Positions 34,756-48,864 of a stretch of DNA of 64,000 nucleotides are shown in pieces (position 1 is the stretch's first letter; every line of letters begins with the position of its first letter). The notes under the pieces were generated by a model that saw nothing but the letters and a program-made list of their open reading frames with translations, was not told where the DNA came from and searched no databases. The stretch covers positions 1,798,001 to 1,862,000 of the forward strand of contig NC_016457.1 in assembly GCF_000226115.1 (NCBI RefSeq), read 5' to 3'. A program made the position numbers and the translations under genes. This DNA comes from Thermothielavioides terrestris NRRL 8126 (taxonomy: Eukaryota; Ascomycota; Sordariomycetes; Sordariales; Chaetomiaceae).

Positions 34756-36941
34756 GAGATGGATACGGGAATACATACCACACGGGGAGATAGAAGGCAC
34801 GTCCAGGTTGGTGGTTTCCGGAGGCTCTTGGGACATTGTTGAGGCTCACATTGGCTTCTGCTGTGTTGCCACGTTGGCGCGGAATTGATTGGTCGATTAC
34901 ACAGGACCCCCTAAGCCAAGGTAAAGGGGATATTCATGGGACTTACCAGCCTATGGTCTTCCCCGCTTGCAAGCCGTGCGTTCCAAGCAACCCCAACTCT
35001 CGGGCCGCCTCAGATGTCTCCGGGAAATCAGATCACGAAGTCCGGGCACATAGCAGTGCAGTGTTCCTCCTGGCATCACTAGCCTCGTCCCTCTGAAAAG
35101 TTCCCGGTGTGACACAAGCTTGATAGGACACGGTGCGGGAGCTGCTGGTCCAGAAGTGTTGGGACTCGTTAGCCAGTCCTCATTCCTGTGAAAGACTGGC
35201 ATGTCACGAGTTGGCTGGCCTCTCGTACTCTGTATATGCCCCCAGAACATCAATGAAGGAAGGGCCGAAGATGCATGCCTACCTTGGCCGCTGCCTAGGT
35301 TCCTCGCACGCATCATCTCCGGAGTACGACTCGTGGCCGTCTTTTGTACGGATGAAGTGCCCACGAACGCGGCATGCGGAGGTATTGCATGTACCACACT
35401 CACCTCGCACCAATTGCTTTCTCATGGCCCGTGGCCACGTTGCCGTTTGTTGAACATAACGACGTAAATCGGACAATAACATGTCGAGACTTAGTCACAC
35501 CAGATCACCAGGAAAATGGATCGGTCATGGAAAAACCGGAACTATCGTCGGCTCGGCTCGTTGGGGCTGCCATACGCGAACCGGACCGAGGCACACGTCA
35601 CCGAGATACACCGAGATCACAGAGCTTCTATCGCGGTTCACAGGCGAGAATGCCCAGCGGCGAATGTTTGAATGGAAATTGGGGGGAGAACTTGTGTGGC
35701 TGAGTGTGAACATGACGGCTGCTCGTGGTCCACTGGCACTGATCACTGTTGCTGTTGTCAGCAAGCTGGTATCGCACACCACCTAGGCACCGAGGCAACA
35801 AACCTGGCGGTTATATCGTGCTCATTTTTGACAAAGGTATGCCCATAGGTACCTAAGCATATTCAAGTAACGAGAACACAAGCCACAATGACATTGATAC
35901 TGTACTTTGGGAAGTATGGATGCTCCGTACTGAAGTGTTTCTGGGTCTGGGGCCAGGCTGTGGCGGGGCACAGGGGCCGGTCGCGAAGCCAATGACCTCA
36001 CTGGGCCAACTGCAGGGGCGGCTGTTACTCGAGAACGCGTAAGTCGGCTTCTCGTAGGCCAAACTTCACAATAGCACAGCCATTGAAGTAGTGTGCCTAC
36101 CACACACACGTTGTGTACACGACAGGGTGCGCCTCGAGGCGAGGAAGCCAGAAGCTACGTCATAGTGGGTCAGTCCCGTAGGGCAACCAATCACGCATCC
36201 GATTGACCGCATAAAGCCCCGCTTTGCGTCTGTGACAAGGATGCCAGCGCGATGCGGGAGATATTCCCCGGGCGGTGTTCTTGGCAGTTTCCCAGTTTCT
36301 ACCTCGAGGACGTCATCGATTCTGGAGTTACTGTGGGCGCAAGCCGAGAAGAGAAGGACAGAGGAGAAGACGGCCTTGCTCAGTCGGCTGAGGAATGTGC
36401 GTGGTTATGCCGAGGTTACAGCGAGTGAAAAAAAGGGCACTTGAAGGCCACGAACCAGGCCGGAGTCACAGCGGGGACGCCAATGAGGAGGCAGGATGGA
36501 GCTTACTTCAGCATGTATCCGAGCTACCCTGGCCGTAGAGCTGAGTTTACACTACAACGTTTGCGGTTGTCCTATGTGACAAGACCGAGCTCAAGCATCT
36601 TTGACGTCACACCGTGCCCCGTGTGGCCTGCAAGGTCCCCGTCTTCGCTGGCCTTCCGTTCAGTCTGGGAGCTCCAACAACCGCAAAGCAGTTTCATCCG
36701 ATCGCCAGGAGGACGGAGCATCCCATGTATGACGTATCGCTTGACCCCCATGTGATGCCAGATTCCAGACTAGCAAGCAAGCCTGACGAGGGGCGATGAT
36801 GGTGTGTATAAAGCCTCGCTCCTCCTGCCGCTCAGATCCTTTCTTCCTTCCCATGATCACACCAGCCATCTGAACCAAGCCAAGACCTTCAGCACAGCTC
36901 TTCACAACTCACTTTCAAGACAACCACCACAACTACCCATC
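34756..36941. other. Upstream region of ccg-1/grg-1
   Basis: About 2.2 kb without a supported gene, probably including the ccg-1 regulatory region. A CCAAT word is at 36187-36191 and a TATA box near 36807. Open frames of up to 150 codons show no known motif. Confidence 0.55.
36807..36812 (+). promoter_or_regulatory. TATA box of ccg-1/grg-1
   Basis: TATAAA lies 130 bp upstream of the ATG and is followed by a pyrimidine-rich leader (CCTCCTGCCGCTCAG, TTTCTTCCTTCCC). A well-formed TATA fits a very highly expressed, strongly regulated gene. Confidence 0.75.
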
Positions 36942-37218
36942 ATGGACACCATCAAGAACGCCGGCAACTACGTCTCCGACAAGCTCCAGAGCACCACCCA
37001 CGGTGCTTCCAAGGAGGCCAACAAGGACGTCGCCAAGGACGAAAACGCTGGCATCGGCACTCGGTAGGCAACCTCGTTTCTCTTGTTCCGCTTCTTGAAC
37101 ATTGCCTGCTAACTCGAACAATAGCCTCCAGGCTGCCGGTGACGCCATCTCGGACAAGACCAAGGAGAAGAAGCACGACGCTTCGGCCGAGGCCAACAAG
37201 CAGGCCACCACCCACTAA
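36942..37218 (+). CDS. ccg-1: Glucose-repressible / clock-controlled small protein CCG-1 (GRG-1)
   Basis: Two exons: 36942-37063 and 37125-37218. The 61-nt intron has GTAGGC, branch TGCTAAC and ATAG. The product has 71 residues, the same length as Neurospora GRG-1/CCG-1 as I recall it. It is hydrophilic, Lys/Asp/Ala-rich and helical, with two related segments: IKNAGNYVSDKLQ...ASKEANKDVAKDE and LQAAGDAISDKTKEKKHDASAEANKQ. In Neurospora the transcript is repressed by glucose, controlled by the clock and blue light, and among the most abundant mRNAs on starvation. The protein's biochemical role is unknown. The start is fixed by the conserved MDxIKNAGNYVS opening. Confidence 0.95.
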
Positions 37219-37837
37219 CCTGGAAGCAATGGCTCTGACAATTCTCTTTCCGCTTGCCGCCCGGCGTGACGACGAGAAACCTTCACATTTCGAGTTGATC
37301 ATGATGGACTGGCTTTTGGAGAGGCGTCGCTGAGGAGGATGGGTCTCAGGGGTTTGCCTGGTTATCTCTCTGGGATGTTCGGTTTCTGGGAGAGGATGGA
37401 TCGCATCACATCACAATACCCACTGGCTCCGAAGTAGTTAAACAATACGCATCCGTTGCCCGAGAGATTGTTCCCGACTATTGGTGACGGCGTGTGTGAA
37501 TGTAGTCGTCTCGAGGCGTTGGCATGGAAGTGCGGTCCAGGAAGCTCTCCACAACGCGAAAATGAACGTGACTAATCCGCACTGCCGTCGCAGCTTCCCC
37601 CGACATGCATCAACGCCTCATCCAATCAGCACCCCGCCAAGGCGATGCTGAACAGGGGTTGCGCCGGCCGCCAAAGCAGTCTTGGCGCCAAACGCGTTGA
37701 TTCCAATGTCCAACCTCATCCCCTCTTCATTTCTTTGAACACAATTCATTCCCAAGGAGTGGTAACCCAACAAACATACCATCCACCTTGCAACCCTCCC
37801 CAACCCGCCTTCTGCCCCGCTCAACACACCCCTGAAG
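37219..37837. other. Spacer between ccg-1 and the EBP gene
   Basis: 3' flank of ccg-1 and leader of the next gene (C- and A-rich, CCACCTTGCAACCCTCCCC). No gene seen. Confidence 0.6.
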
Positions 37838-38930
<1,093 letters not shown>

Positions 38931-38987
38931 GGCGCGGATGACTGTGGTTCATGAGCCCGATCTTCACTTTTACTGGTTGCTCTTACG

Positions 38988-39046
<59 letters not shown>

Positions 39047-41926
39047 CTCCCGCAGATATTCTGTGTGGGCTCCCGCGCACCAAGGCTACGTACCGAGCTC
39101 TTCCAATCACCAGATCTGGTTCAATCTTGTTGATGTATATACCATAGGGTCGTAGTATATCAGCGGCGCCGGCAGCCCAACTCATGCTGGGTGGCCCCGC
39201 GGGGTGCGACATCTTCTCAAGCAGGAGCCACCGTGACGGTTTCTAGTCCTACTGTGTAGAGTCCCATGGACCCAGGTTGGCCAGCAACCCCCTCGGCCAA
39301 CTCGGTTGCAGCACGTATCTGCGACCCTTATTGCGGCGCCGTTGTAGGTGACGAGGCGGGCCCCTCGCCATCTCGGAAGAGCCAGCTTCCAGGTCCCTTG
39401 GCCATGTCTCGACGCTCGGTCCCTCCAAACCAACTACTGTCCAGTGTACCGTCTAACCATGTATGTAAGGCCTGCAGTTCATTAGGGCCCGCTCTTGGGA
39501 GGCCCCGCAGGTGGGCCTGTCAGCCTCGCCGCCCGGGACCATGGATTTCCGTTCTTCTAATACCGTGCCGCTGTCAAGACGTGGGTCAGCGCGGCTGTAA
39601 TTCTCCGAGTTCCAGCAGCAATCGGCCGAGCCGTTGCTTCGGATGTTGAACCTGGCGGAGTCCGGTGAGAAGAGCGAGGCAGGCTCCTAGATCACACGGT
39701 GCTATGTGGATGAATGTGTGCGAACATTACGTAGGTAGTATTACATGGTCTTGGGCCGCGATCTGATCCTACTGCACAGGATGTTTCTCCCCCACAAAGA
39801 TTGGCCAGCATGACCAGAGACATGTGCTATTGTGCGTCTACACTATTCCATTCGAGGCGTGTAGCGGAAGGGGGCAGCAGAAGGGCCCAGGCCACCCACA
39901 TCCCCTGTCTGCGGGGACATGGGAAGTGGGCTTTCCGAAACTTTGACACAAACCCTAACTCAGGACAGGGTACCGGTGTTGGATGGATGGACGTGAGTGG
40001 TTGGTGAGCTTGGAGCGGGAGCATCCGTGCAACAGCCCCATGGGTCACCAAGATGAGTACGTAGTGTATAGCGGAGATTCAGGGGCCACTGGGATGCCTG
40101 GAGACGGGCTTACGGAGAGAATGTTTCTTGAAGGCTGACTGATCGGTCTTTTGGAAGCTGAAGGTGGAAAAACTGGCGGGGTCCCGCGGGGCCGAGCGAG
40201 AAACGTGGGTGGCTAATGGAGTCGAGGTCGAGAATGTGAGCCTGGCGCCCCGGAGACACAGTGGTGTAGGTGTGGGCTATGCAGCTTATGCGCAAGATCT
40301 ACTAGGTACGTTGTAAACTCCACCGCACTGCTTACTTACTGCTCGCAAAGTCAGCATCATATCTACACGCAGCGCGGCTCATCTGATGGGGCGGCAGCAG
40401 GCACCCCGTCCTCTTGTCACGGTGAAGTAAGCTGGGGGATCAGAGCAGCTACACGATATGTCATGCTCCGTTCAGAATGCACTATAGCCTGGCTTGATCG
40501 CGGCGATCATCCAGGAATTAGTTGGACGTAAGACAACGTATGTCCCAGCCTTTGCAGCACAGTCGGAGAAATGCGGCCTCATCAGAGAACTTGACATCTT
40601 GAAGCCGTCGTTTCCTGCGGATGTTGAGTTGAAGTGCGAGCAAGGTTCCATGTTTGATACACAGCAGGGGTCAGCCCTGCAAAGCAGGGGTCTCGGTAAT
40701 GCAGGGCAGGTGCGCCCCACAGCGGAGCTTGGGAGCTCAAGCCAAGCAGCGGTTCTTGCAGGAACGCGAAACCTGGGCGTGTCACAAAACTGCCTCAACC
40801 GCAAGGGTGCAACTCATGCCTTGCCGGTGCCCCGCCAATGCCCGTTGAGCTCCCTGAGCTCGGGGCGAGCTCGGAAGCTTGGGTGCAGCGGCTCGCACCT
40901 GCCTCAGCCTCCTGCTTGACGCCGGATCGCGCTCTTTCCATCAGATCCCAGAAACCATCAGGGCCCCTGGAGACACGGCGCCGCCAAGAACTCCCCCACC
41001 TCTCCCCCCGTGATGCATCCAGGCCCGGCACCTTCTTTCTGCTACGAGGACCGAAGGCTGCTGCGAACCGAACTCGGTAAAGATGCCCAAACTTGGCTAT
41101 TCACTCCCGTCCCTCATCGGCCAACCCGCGTTTTCTCATCGCTTCCTGTGGGGGGAACATACCTCTCGCTGGCTGTTCACGTCTCGAGAGAGCTACAATC
41201 CGGTCGAGCTAGACCAAAGGTAATCCGTACTCTGGTCGGTTCCGTGATCCAACGGGAAACCTCGGTCAGTGACCGCTGGTTTGTTGAACCAAACTCTATT
41301 CACACGCAGCACCATCCATCGAGTGCTACTTGTTATGCTAGCTGTGGTCCACGATGTGGCACGGAAAACCCCGGTTGGCCAGCGTCTCGTCCCATCTCTA
41401 ACTCTCCAGACGGCCGCCCCGGGAACTCACAGCATGCCTCGTCTCGAGCTTCAATGCGTCCCTGGCCAGCACCAGCACCAGGCTTCTTCTGGAAGATCCT
41501 TCCAGCCTGGATGGGGGCCAGTGGGGGGTGCGTGCTTCCCGTCTTCCACGCAGCCCTCCTCGCCTTCGATTCGCCCGTTCATCGTCCCCTGACCCCTGTT
41601 ATCATTCCCAGCTGTGGACGGGCAGCAAGAGTTGCGTCGCTCGGGCACTGTTTCGTCTGGTCCGTGGTTGTGCTCGAGTGTGCCAACCCCTGCTTAGCAC
41701 GGCGGGCTCCTTGGGACGATAGCATTACAATCTGCGTCTCTTCCATTTCGTCCTACCGCGCGTATCCCTCCTTTCCTCACCTCTCCCCACCTCAGCCATC
41801 GCCAGACGACGTGTCTACGAGATCATTCAAGGGCGGATTAGATGACTTGACGACGGACGAGCAAGAGGGCGCTGGTACGGCTTCATCGCCATCGCCAACC
41901 TCGCGGTTGCTCGCCGATATAGCCCA
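38931..41926. other. 3 kb intergenic region
   Basis: Poly-T tract at its left end; otherwise nothing recognisable. A 358-codon plus-strand open frame (41010-42086) overlaps the start of the membrane-protein gene in another frame and looks non-coding. The last ~200 bp are CT-rich (TTTCCTCACCTCTCCCC), a probable leader. Confidence 0.55.
38990..39046. repeat. Poly-T tract of 57 bases
   Basis: Uninterrupted T run 60 bp after the EBP gene stop codon. It is either a genomic homopolymer in the 3' flank or the poly-A tail of an inserted retroposon read on the other strand; no target duplication was identified. Confidence 0.95.
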
Positions 41927-44150
41927 ATGTCGCCAACATACATCGGGGCCCTTGGGGGCGTCGACTGGCTGGAGTCGCGGGACGACACGAGGCGGGTGCT
42001 GGCGAACTTCGACCACTTCAACAGGTCGGGGAGTGGCATCTTCCAGTCGGAAACCAACCGCACCATCAGCCGGCAGCGCTTCTTGAACGAGGTGACGTGG
42101 AACACCACCAGATCAATCAGGACGTCGACCATCGTTCTAGCCTCCCTCAACATCATAGCCGCCTTCGCCACTGCCGTGGGGATCTTGTGCGATTCTTATT
42201 TCAGGAAGAGGAGGAACGACAGGAATTTCAGGTTCAGGTGAGTTCTGTGGCGGGTATCCTGTGTTACTCTCTGGCTTGGGGGGCTCCAGTCGCTGACAAG
42301 CATCAGACGTAACGGCTTTACCTTCGTCCCTGAAGCCGAGGTCTACCCGCTTGTGCTCTCCGTTGGAATTTTCATTCAAAGCTTCATCTTCGCTGGGGCC
42401 CAGTCTACCGGCCTGGACTCGCTCTTCGGTCCGGGCTGTACGTGGCTGGCGGAGCTTATGCTGCCAGGTACGTCAGCTGGCGCACAGCGGGTGTGGAGTG
42501 CTGCGCGTGCTTTGCTAACACTGCCGACAGCTGTGTTCATCGTTCCCTACACCCAGCTGGTTCTTGGAATTGATGTTGCCATCAGAGCCCTCCGAAAGCA
42601 GCCGTTCGCACCCAGGGGCAAGTACAATGTGCCGGTTTGCTTATCTATCATTGGCTTGCTCCTTCTGGCCAACTTCCTTGTCGCCGACTTCGACCACTCT
42701 CCGAACTTCTGCTTGTCCTCGCTCTTTTGGTTTGTCTCGCACTATTCGATCGCTTGCTTCGCACTATTCATCGCCATTACTGGCATTATCTTGGTTTGCG
42801 TCGTGATAATCTGCGTTAGACTGCACCGCAGCATTAAGGTGGAGATAACTGCCCGGGTGGCTGCGTCCAGGATGGTGTACTATCTGGCTCTTGCCGTCGT
42901 TTCAAACGTGAGTCGCCTCCCCAACAGCCACGGAATGTCTTGCGGCTGATCTTTCCAAGGCGTTTTTAATCCCGTTCTTCTTCGTCCAGGGTTTCATGGA
43001 CGGTCGGGGCCAATTGTCCAACGCTCTCACTTTGGGCATGATCGCGGCGGTCGTGGCAAATGTCTCCGGCCTGATGACCGGTGGCCTTTACCTGTTTCTC
43101 AAGTCGAGCCCTGCGACCACCATTGGACCCAGAGACAAAGCCGGCGAATACGAAAACAGGCGGGCGTTCTATAAGATGGCACGTTACGATTCGAACGATT
43201 CGGATGACAACGCCGGTGGCTCGGTTGGCCACATGAACGACCAGGTGGCAGGATCGCGGACCCTGCGCCGGGTGGACAGCGAGGTGACTTTGCTCAGCGG
43301 TGAGAACGAGGCGGAGGCGTCAGATAGCAAGAGCACCAAGTCGGCCTCCACACACAACGGTCGACGAAGCCCTAACCCCGTTCGGTCAAGCAAATTCACT
43401 TCCGCCGTGGCATCCGTACTGATGCCCAAGGCACCGGAACCTGCTCGCATCCCTACGATGCCGGCTGCAGGCCACCTGCGAAAGCGCTCATACTCTCTGT
43501 TCCCGAGAAGCACTGTCGCCTCAAAAACATCCATGGTCCTTTTACCGGCGACTACGTATTCACCTGCCGACGCCTTGAAGCCGCCACCTTCGATGGCCAA
43601 CCTCGCAAACATGCGGCACCGGAGAGATTCGTCCCTGGTGTCTTCGGCAACTGTTCAGATCGGGATTCGTCTATCTTCGGTCGACGACATCCCCCCGCTG
43701 GCCCAAGATAGGACTGCCGCGAGCGACGATGTCGCCCATACTCTCGATTGTCCCAGCGTCGTGAAGCCGGTTGGTCTGGAGAACCCCAAGCGCCCCGGGC
43801 CATTGGACGCTTCCGCCGCCATATCCGTCCCTCCCCCGGAACCGGCGGACGCGACCTCAAAGCGCGACCCGGTCAAGGACGCGAAGATGAAGACGCTGCC
43901 TCCGGTGCCAAAGATCAACAGCCAGGTGCCCAAGGCTGAGCCACCGCCGCAGGAGGAGGTTACCCTCAGTCCGAGCGTCTACAGCCCGCAGACCCCGACC
44001 AAAGTCAAGCTACCGAGTCCAAAGGGCGTCGGCTTCAGCATGCCGGTACCGAAGACAACAAATGGCGTTCCCCCTCGAAGTCCACCGCGCCGCCGTGGCA
44101 CGGGCGACGCGACACCGCCATCGGCAGATGCCAAAGGCGCCTGGATCTAG
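41927..44150 (+). CDS. Seven-span membrane protein with long cytosolic tail (GPCR-like, orphan)
   Basis: Four exons: 41927-42237, 42307-42467, 42531-42907 and 42990-44150. Introns are 69, 63 and 82 nt; all GT-AG, all phases close. The product has 669 residues. The extracellular N-terminus carries NRS, NRT and NTT sequons. Membrane segments are near IVLASLNIIAAFATAVGIL, LVLSVGIFIQSFIFAGA, AELMLPAVFIVPYTQLVLG, VCLSIIGLLLLANFLVA, HYSIACFALFIAITGIILV, MVYYLALAVVSNGFM and LGMIAAVVANVSGLMTGGL, about seven in all. A Ser/Pro/Lys-rich tail of about 320 residues follows, as in fungal 7TM receptors and orphan integral membrane proteins of Sordariomycetes. Ligand and G-protein coupling are unknown. The ATG at 41927 opens just before the first sequons; no signal peptide is evident. 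It converges on ham-2, 935 bp apart. Confidence 0.82.
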
Positions 44151-45085
44151 ACCACAGACGGGCACCGACCCGAACAGTGCGGCTCGATTTGCAAAAGCAT
44201 TTTCTGGTGTTGGGAGGGCCATCTGATAGAGAACTGCTCAGGACGTTTCACGACTGCCACAAAAAAATACCCTGCTGTCCTGTGCGCCAGCGTACAGAAA
44301 CACCACCGGCATTTCATTCTTGGATTTCACCAGTCCCTCATAGCAAGGCGTTGTTCGGGATTTGTATCGTCTCTCAGTGACGGCATACGGTTTTTTCTTC
44401 TTTCTCTTTTTTCATTTCCTCGTATGTCCTCTAAAAGGACATCCTTTATTTTCGTTTCTTCATGGCGGTGTCCAGAGACGGGTCTCCCACATGAGCGGGC
44501 CGCCCGCGGGCAGCGAGCTGTACGCGTTCGTCGCTGCTGCTGAGCATCTTGCAGCGGCCTTTTGTCACGTTTCATTCACTTCTTTCATCACTTTTTCATC
44601 CCTCCTTATGCCAAGGATGTTTTTCTTCTTTTCTCTTGGTACTTCATGTGTAGGAACCAATCCTGGGCAAACAGGGCCAAAAGGGAGTGAGTAGTAGGGT
44701 AGGGAATCTGGAGCGGACATGCTGCGTTCTGCGATGAGTGCAGATGCCCGAAGCAGATAGGGACAAGTTCTCTTGCAACCAATCCTGAATCAGGGGGGAT
44801 ATTGACGATTGACGAGGACGACGAGGTCAAACGAGGCCATAGGTATATATAAGATATCATACCTTCCTTATGGAACCACCAGTTCCCTCCGATGGCTGTT
44901 GCGATGAAACTCGTCGAGAAATCCGTCAGATTTGCCATTGAAGATGTTTCTGAAGACAGCGCAAACGCCGACTTGCCACCGAAGGAGTATGCAGCCGAGA
45001 AACGCCACGAAACACTCACAAGACACATGAACTATGCTACACATGGCAACCACTCAAAACAACAAAAGCATCCATTCCTTCCTCT
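44151..45085. other. Convergent 3' region
   Basis: Space between the stops of the membrane protein (plus) and ham-2 (minus). It has T-rich runs (TTTTTTCTTCTTTCTC near 44390) that suit 3' ends. No gene supported. Confidence 0.6.
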
Positions 45086-48000
45086 TCACCCCCACCCTTC
45101 CTGCTCCCACCCGGCCATGCTCCCGTCCCCAGGACCACCGGGACCGCCCTCTTCCCCAGCCATCTGCTGCTCCGCGAGCAGCCAGCTCAAATTGGCCTTC
45201 TCCAGCTCCTTGGCGAAGAAGTCGTGCTCCTCCCTCATGGCCTCCCTCACCAGCGCCATCGACGCGCCACCACCACCACCGGCAGCGCCCTCGCCAGCGG
45301 CAGAAGCGACCACGTGCTCCGGGTAGCGGCGCAGGTTGAACCAGTGGGTCAGGCTGCGCAGGGCCTGCTCCTGAGGGAGGGACTCCTCGACCTCGGCGTC
45401 GAGGTCGACGCCGGCGAGCCAGCCGTCGCGCAGCTCGGGGCGGCAGTGCAGGTAGACGGCGGTGATGACGCGCATGTTGGACTGGCGCCACTTGCGGCCG
45501 CAGTAGGGCACCTGGTTCTTGTACAGCTTGAGCGTGTAGAGGCGCAGCTCGTGCTGCGGCACGCGCAGCGCCTTGCGCAGGATGTTGGACGACTTGTACT
45601 GCACCATCATCATGTTGCGGTGGCCGCGGCGCTTGCACACCTTCTGCATGATGCGCAGGTAGTTGATCAGCGAGAAGAAGTTGCGGCGCGAGAAGTCGGT
45701 GATGGGCTCGGCGGGGAGCGGGTTGAGCGGGCAGCCTAGCTCGTCGACTTCGGGGCGGGGAGGGGGTTGTTGTTGTTGTTGGGGTGGCTGTGGTTGTGAT
45801 TGTTGTTGCGGCTGTTCGGTGCCTGCTGGGACGGATTGATCTGGGAGGGAGGAGGTGGTGGAAGAAGAAGCATCGGGTTCGGAAGGGGCGTTCGGGGGTG
45901 AGCGGCGCCGTTTGATGGGGGGCGGGGCGGCGTCGTCGTCGCTGACGTCTTCAAATTCGGTCGCCGTCGGGTTCGGGACGGTGTTTTGAGGAGGGATTAC
46001 GCCTGCGCGAGAGCCGCAGAAGTAGAAAAAGCTGTGGGGAGTCAACGGCAAACCCCGCAAGACTGCAAAAGCAACGAGGAAAGCGCGCTCACCTGTGCTC
46101 GAGCCGGTCCGTCCGGCTCTCGACGACTTGCTGGACATCATACATCGCGAATATCTTAAGTGCCATGGGGAGATAGTTAGAGTCCAGTAGGAGCTGAGTC
46201 AAGTACTCGAACTTGAGGACGTGAGAGAGCTTCAGCCACTTCAGCAGCAGTATCAGGATGCCCGTAACAGCCTTGGCGGCGATTTCCCTATTTCGCAGCT
46301 CGTCCACGTCGGCGTCTAGCGGGGAGGAAGGGTCCCCCTTGGAAGCGCCATTCATGCCGTTCGGCGCGTCCTGCTGCCCACCGTTCGGGCGGGCACTGGG
46401 AGGACCTTGTGGGCCGTTTGCAGTTGCGGGGGAGGCCAAGTTGCTAGCTATCGCCATGATCTGCTTTAGAAGCACGATGACTACGGACTGGAGGTGGGGA
46501 AGTGCTTCTTTCTGCGGAGAAGTTAGAGGGACGAGGCACCACAAAGACAAATCCGACAGACTCACGTAGAACTCCTCCACGGCATCCAGCCGTTCCTTGG
46601 TCCGCTGATCGACGCCACGAGGCCCGTAGTCGGCCCCTGTCGTGGGCGGCTTTGGTGGCCGGTCGTCAGCTGCTTTGTTCAGCCCCAGCTCCTCCTTTTC
46701 TTCCAGCGTTAGCGACGATAGGTCAAGCTCGTCGATGATGTCCTCGTCGGCTGCGTAGCCGCGTTCAAACTTGAGAAACTCCTCCCGTTCGTTCCACAGC
46801 TGGCGGGTTGCACGCGTCATGCGCACTCGCTTGGAGAAGAGCTCGCCAGCCTCGAGAATCGAAGCCGGGACGTCGCTGCCCTCCCATTTCCTGCCCACCA
46901 GCAGATCCTGGAGCGCGGCGCCTCCCTTGCCGCCCGCGCTGTTGCTTGTGGCGTCGAGAGGCGGGTACATGAACGGAAAGTTCTGGTTCGTCTGGTAGTT
47001 CTGCTTCTTGCCGGCCTTGCCACCTACACCGGGACTAGGCGGCGGTGACGGGGCCGGAGTGGCAATATGGACGGGCTGGTGGAGAATAGAGGCGCCTCCT
47101 CCGTGGCCAGAAGGCCCGGATAGGCCTCCGTTCTGACCGGAATTTCTTGATGGATGGTTGGGAAGAGGCGGGATGATCGAAGTCTGGTCTGCATCCAGGG
47201 GCAAAAGCGGCTGGGGCGGGACGTAAGCGGGATATTTGGACGTAATCTCCTGGCGGAAGATATGGTAGTCGAGCGGGGAGGCCGTGATGGTCTCCTTGTC
47301 TTCGCAGCCCTCCATCTCGCTGGTCGCCTGTTTGGTCTCGGCGATCTCTTTGGAGCCACCGAACACCAGCAAGATGGACTTCCAAAAGAGGAGCAATATC
47401 TGGGCCTGTCAGCAGCTTGGCTCGGTGGAGGGCGACCGCGGACAGTACCTGGGTTTGCGGAAGAATACCCGTCTCATCCCACCGCAGCTTGGCGGTGACA
47501 CGAAGCATGAAGCTAACCAAGCTCGGGTTGAGACCGACTGTCAAGGTCAGCGTGCTGCCGTCGACATTGGCGGCGGGTTACACTTACCCAGCCGTTGCCG
47601 GACCTCATCCATGCCCTCGGGGTCGTCCAGGGCCTCCAGGATGGCCATGTACACGACGGTCATCAGATGGATCAGCTCCTCCGCTGCCATCTGCACGTTC
47701 TGAGGGAGTTCATCGGCCCTGCCTCCGTCAGCACCGCACAGCAGAGCAACACTCGCTACGACCTTCCCTGCGGCCTCGCATCCATCCCAGGTCGGACGCA
47801 ACCTACCAGAACAGCTCGAAAACGCCCCTCAGCGCCTTCCACACGACCTCAATGCCCCCGCACTCAGCCACCACCCGCACGCCCTCTTTCATCGCCGCCA
47901 GCTGCACCGGCGTAGCGGCAGACCGCGCCTTTCCCGCCAGTACGGCGGCGCTCAGCGCGCCGGCGGCCTTCACCGTCTCCGTCCACCGGCCAAGAACCAA

Positions 48001-48864
48001 GTAGACGAGCGCGCCAACGGCCTCGGCGCGCGCGATACGATCCGCGCTGCCGACGCCGTCCAGAAGCCGCCGCACAAACGCCCGCCTATGCTCGTCCCCG
48101 GCTTCCTCCCAACTGACCACCGTCTGTCCGGCGGACCCCGCCGCCGTCGAGGCGGAGGACGACGGAGGGGCGAAGCGGCCCCAGGCGGAGTGGAAGGCGC
48201 GGTTGGCGGCGTTCAGGCGCACCCACTGCCAGAAGTTGTACATGAACCACTCGTCGATCTCCTCGTCGAGCGGGGAGGTGTCGGTGTAGACGTAGTCGTA
48301 GGCGGTCGGCTCGGGGGCGGCGCGGGGGAAGTCGGCGACGATGCGACGGAGCTGGGCGAGCGAGAGGGAGTCCTGCGGTTGGGGTTGGCCCTGGCCCTGG
48401 CCCTGGCCCTGGGGTTGTTGTTGTTGTTGTTGCTGCTGCTGCTGGGGTGGGGAGTGAGGTCGAGGCTGGCCTTGGGGTTGGACTGGGGTACGGGGGAAGG
48501 GTTGAGCCGGTAGCTGCCCCTGCGCTGGCCCCGGGGCCCCCAGGGCGCTGACATGATTGTCGTTGTTGGTGTTGGCGTCGGTGGTATCCGGGTCGATGTC
48601 GGTGGCGCTGGCGTGAGGCTGCGGAATCGGGGGTGCCGGGACTGAGGGCACGGCCGGGGGCAGAGGGGCCGAGGGCTGCTGATTCCGCTGGAGGACGGGC
48701 CCTTTCGGCGAGTGACTGGCAGGGATCGAGGAGGGCGCAGCTGGTCCAGGCTCGGTGTTTTCGGTCGCAGCTGCCGTCGTTCCGTCAGTCGAGGGGTCGG
48801 CGGCCGGCGGCTCGCCAGCTGCAGCGCCGTCGCCCGAGGCGCGTGATGACCACAGCGCGTTCAT
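45086..48864 (-). CDS. ham-2: STRIPAK subunit HAM-2 / Far11 (STRIP1-2 homolog)
   Basis: Six exons on the minus strand: 48864-47807, 47718-47588, 47537-47449, 47405-46566, 46511-46093 and 46031-45086. Introns are 88, 50, 43, 54 and 61 nt; all phases close. The product has 1160 residues. The N-terminus is Pro/Gln-rich with a polyQ run and GQ repeats. It is followed by the N1221 domain (LAQLRRIVADFPRA, YVYTDTSPLDEEIDEWFMYNFWQW). The C-terminal DUF3402 region begins around PLDYHIFRQEITSKYP and includes HVLKFEYLTQLLLDSNYLPMALK, FFSLINYLRIMQKVCKRR and RHNMMMVQYKSSNILRKAL-type motifs. In Neurospora HAM-2 is part of STRIPAK at the nuclear envelope and ER, and is required for hyphal fusion. The ATG at 48864 (MNALWSS) is the first in frame; upstream codons lack one. 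Confidence 0.93.
48383..48445. repeat. Codon-repeat tract (GQ hexamers and polyQ) in ham-2
   Basis: Four TGGCCC hexamers at about 48386-48411 encode Gly-Gln repeats, next to CAA/CAG codons (GTTGTT.../GCTGCT on the plus strand) at about 48415-48444 that encode about ten Gln. It is prone to length change. Confidence 0.9.

Noticed and set aside
41010..42086. 358-codon plus-strand open frame
   Set aside because: It overlaps the first exon of the seven-span membrane protein in another frame, is Ser/Pro/Arg-rich without motifs, and lies mainly in its leader.
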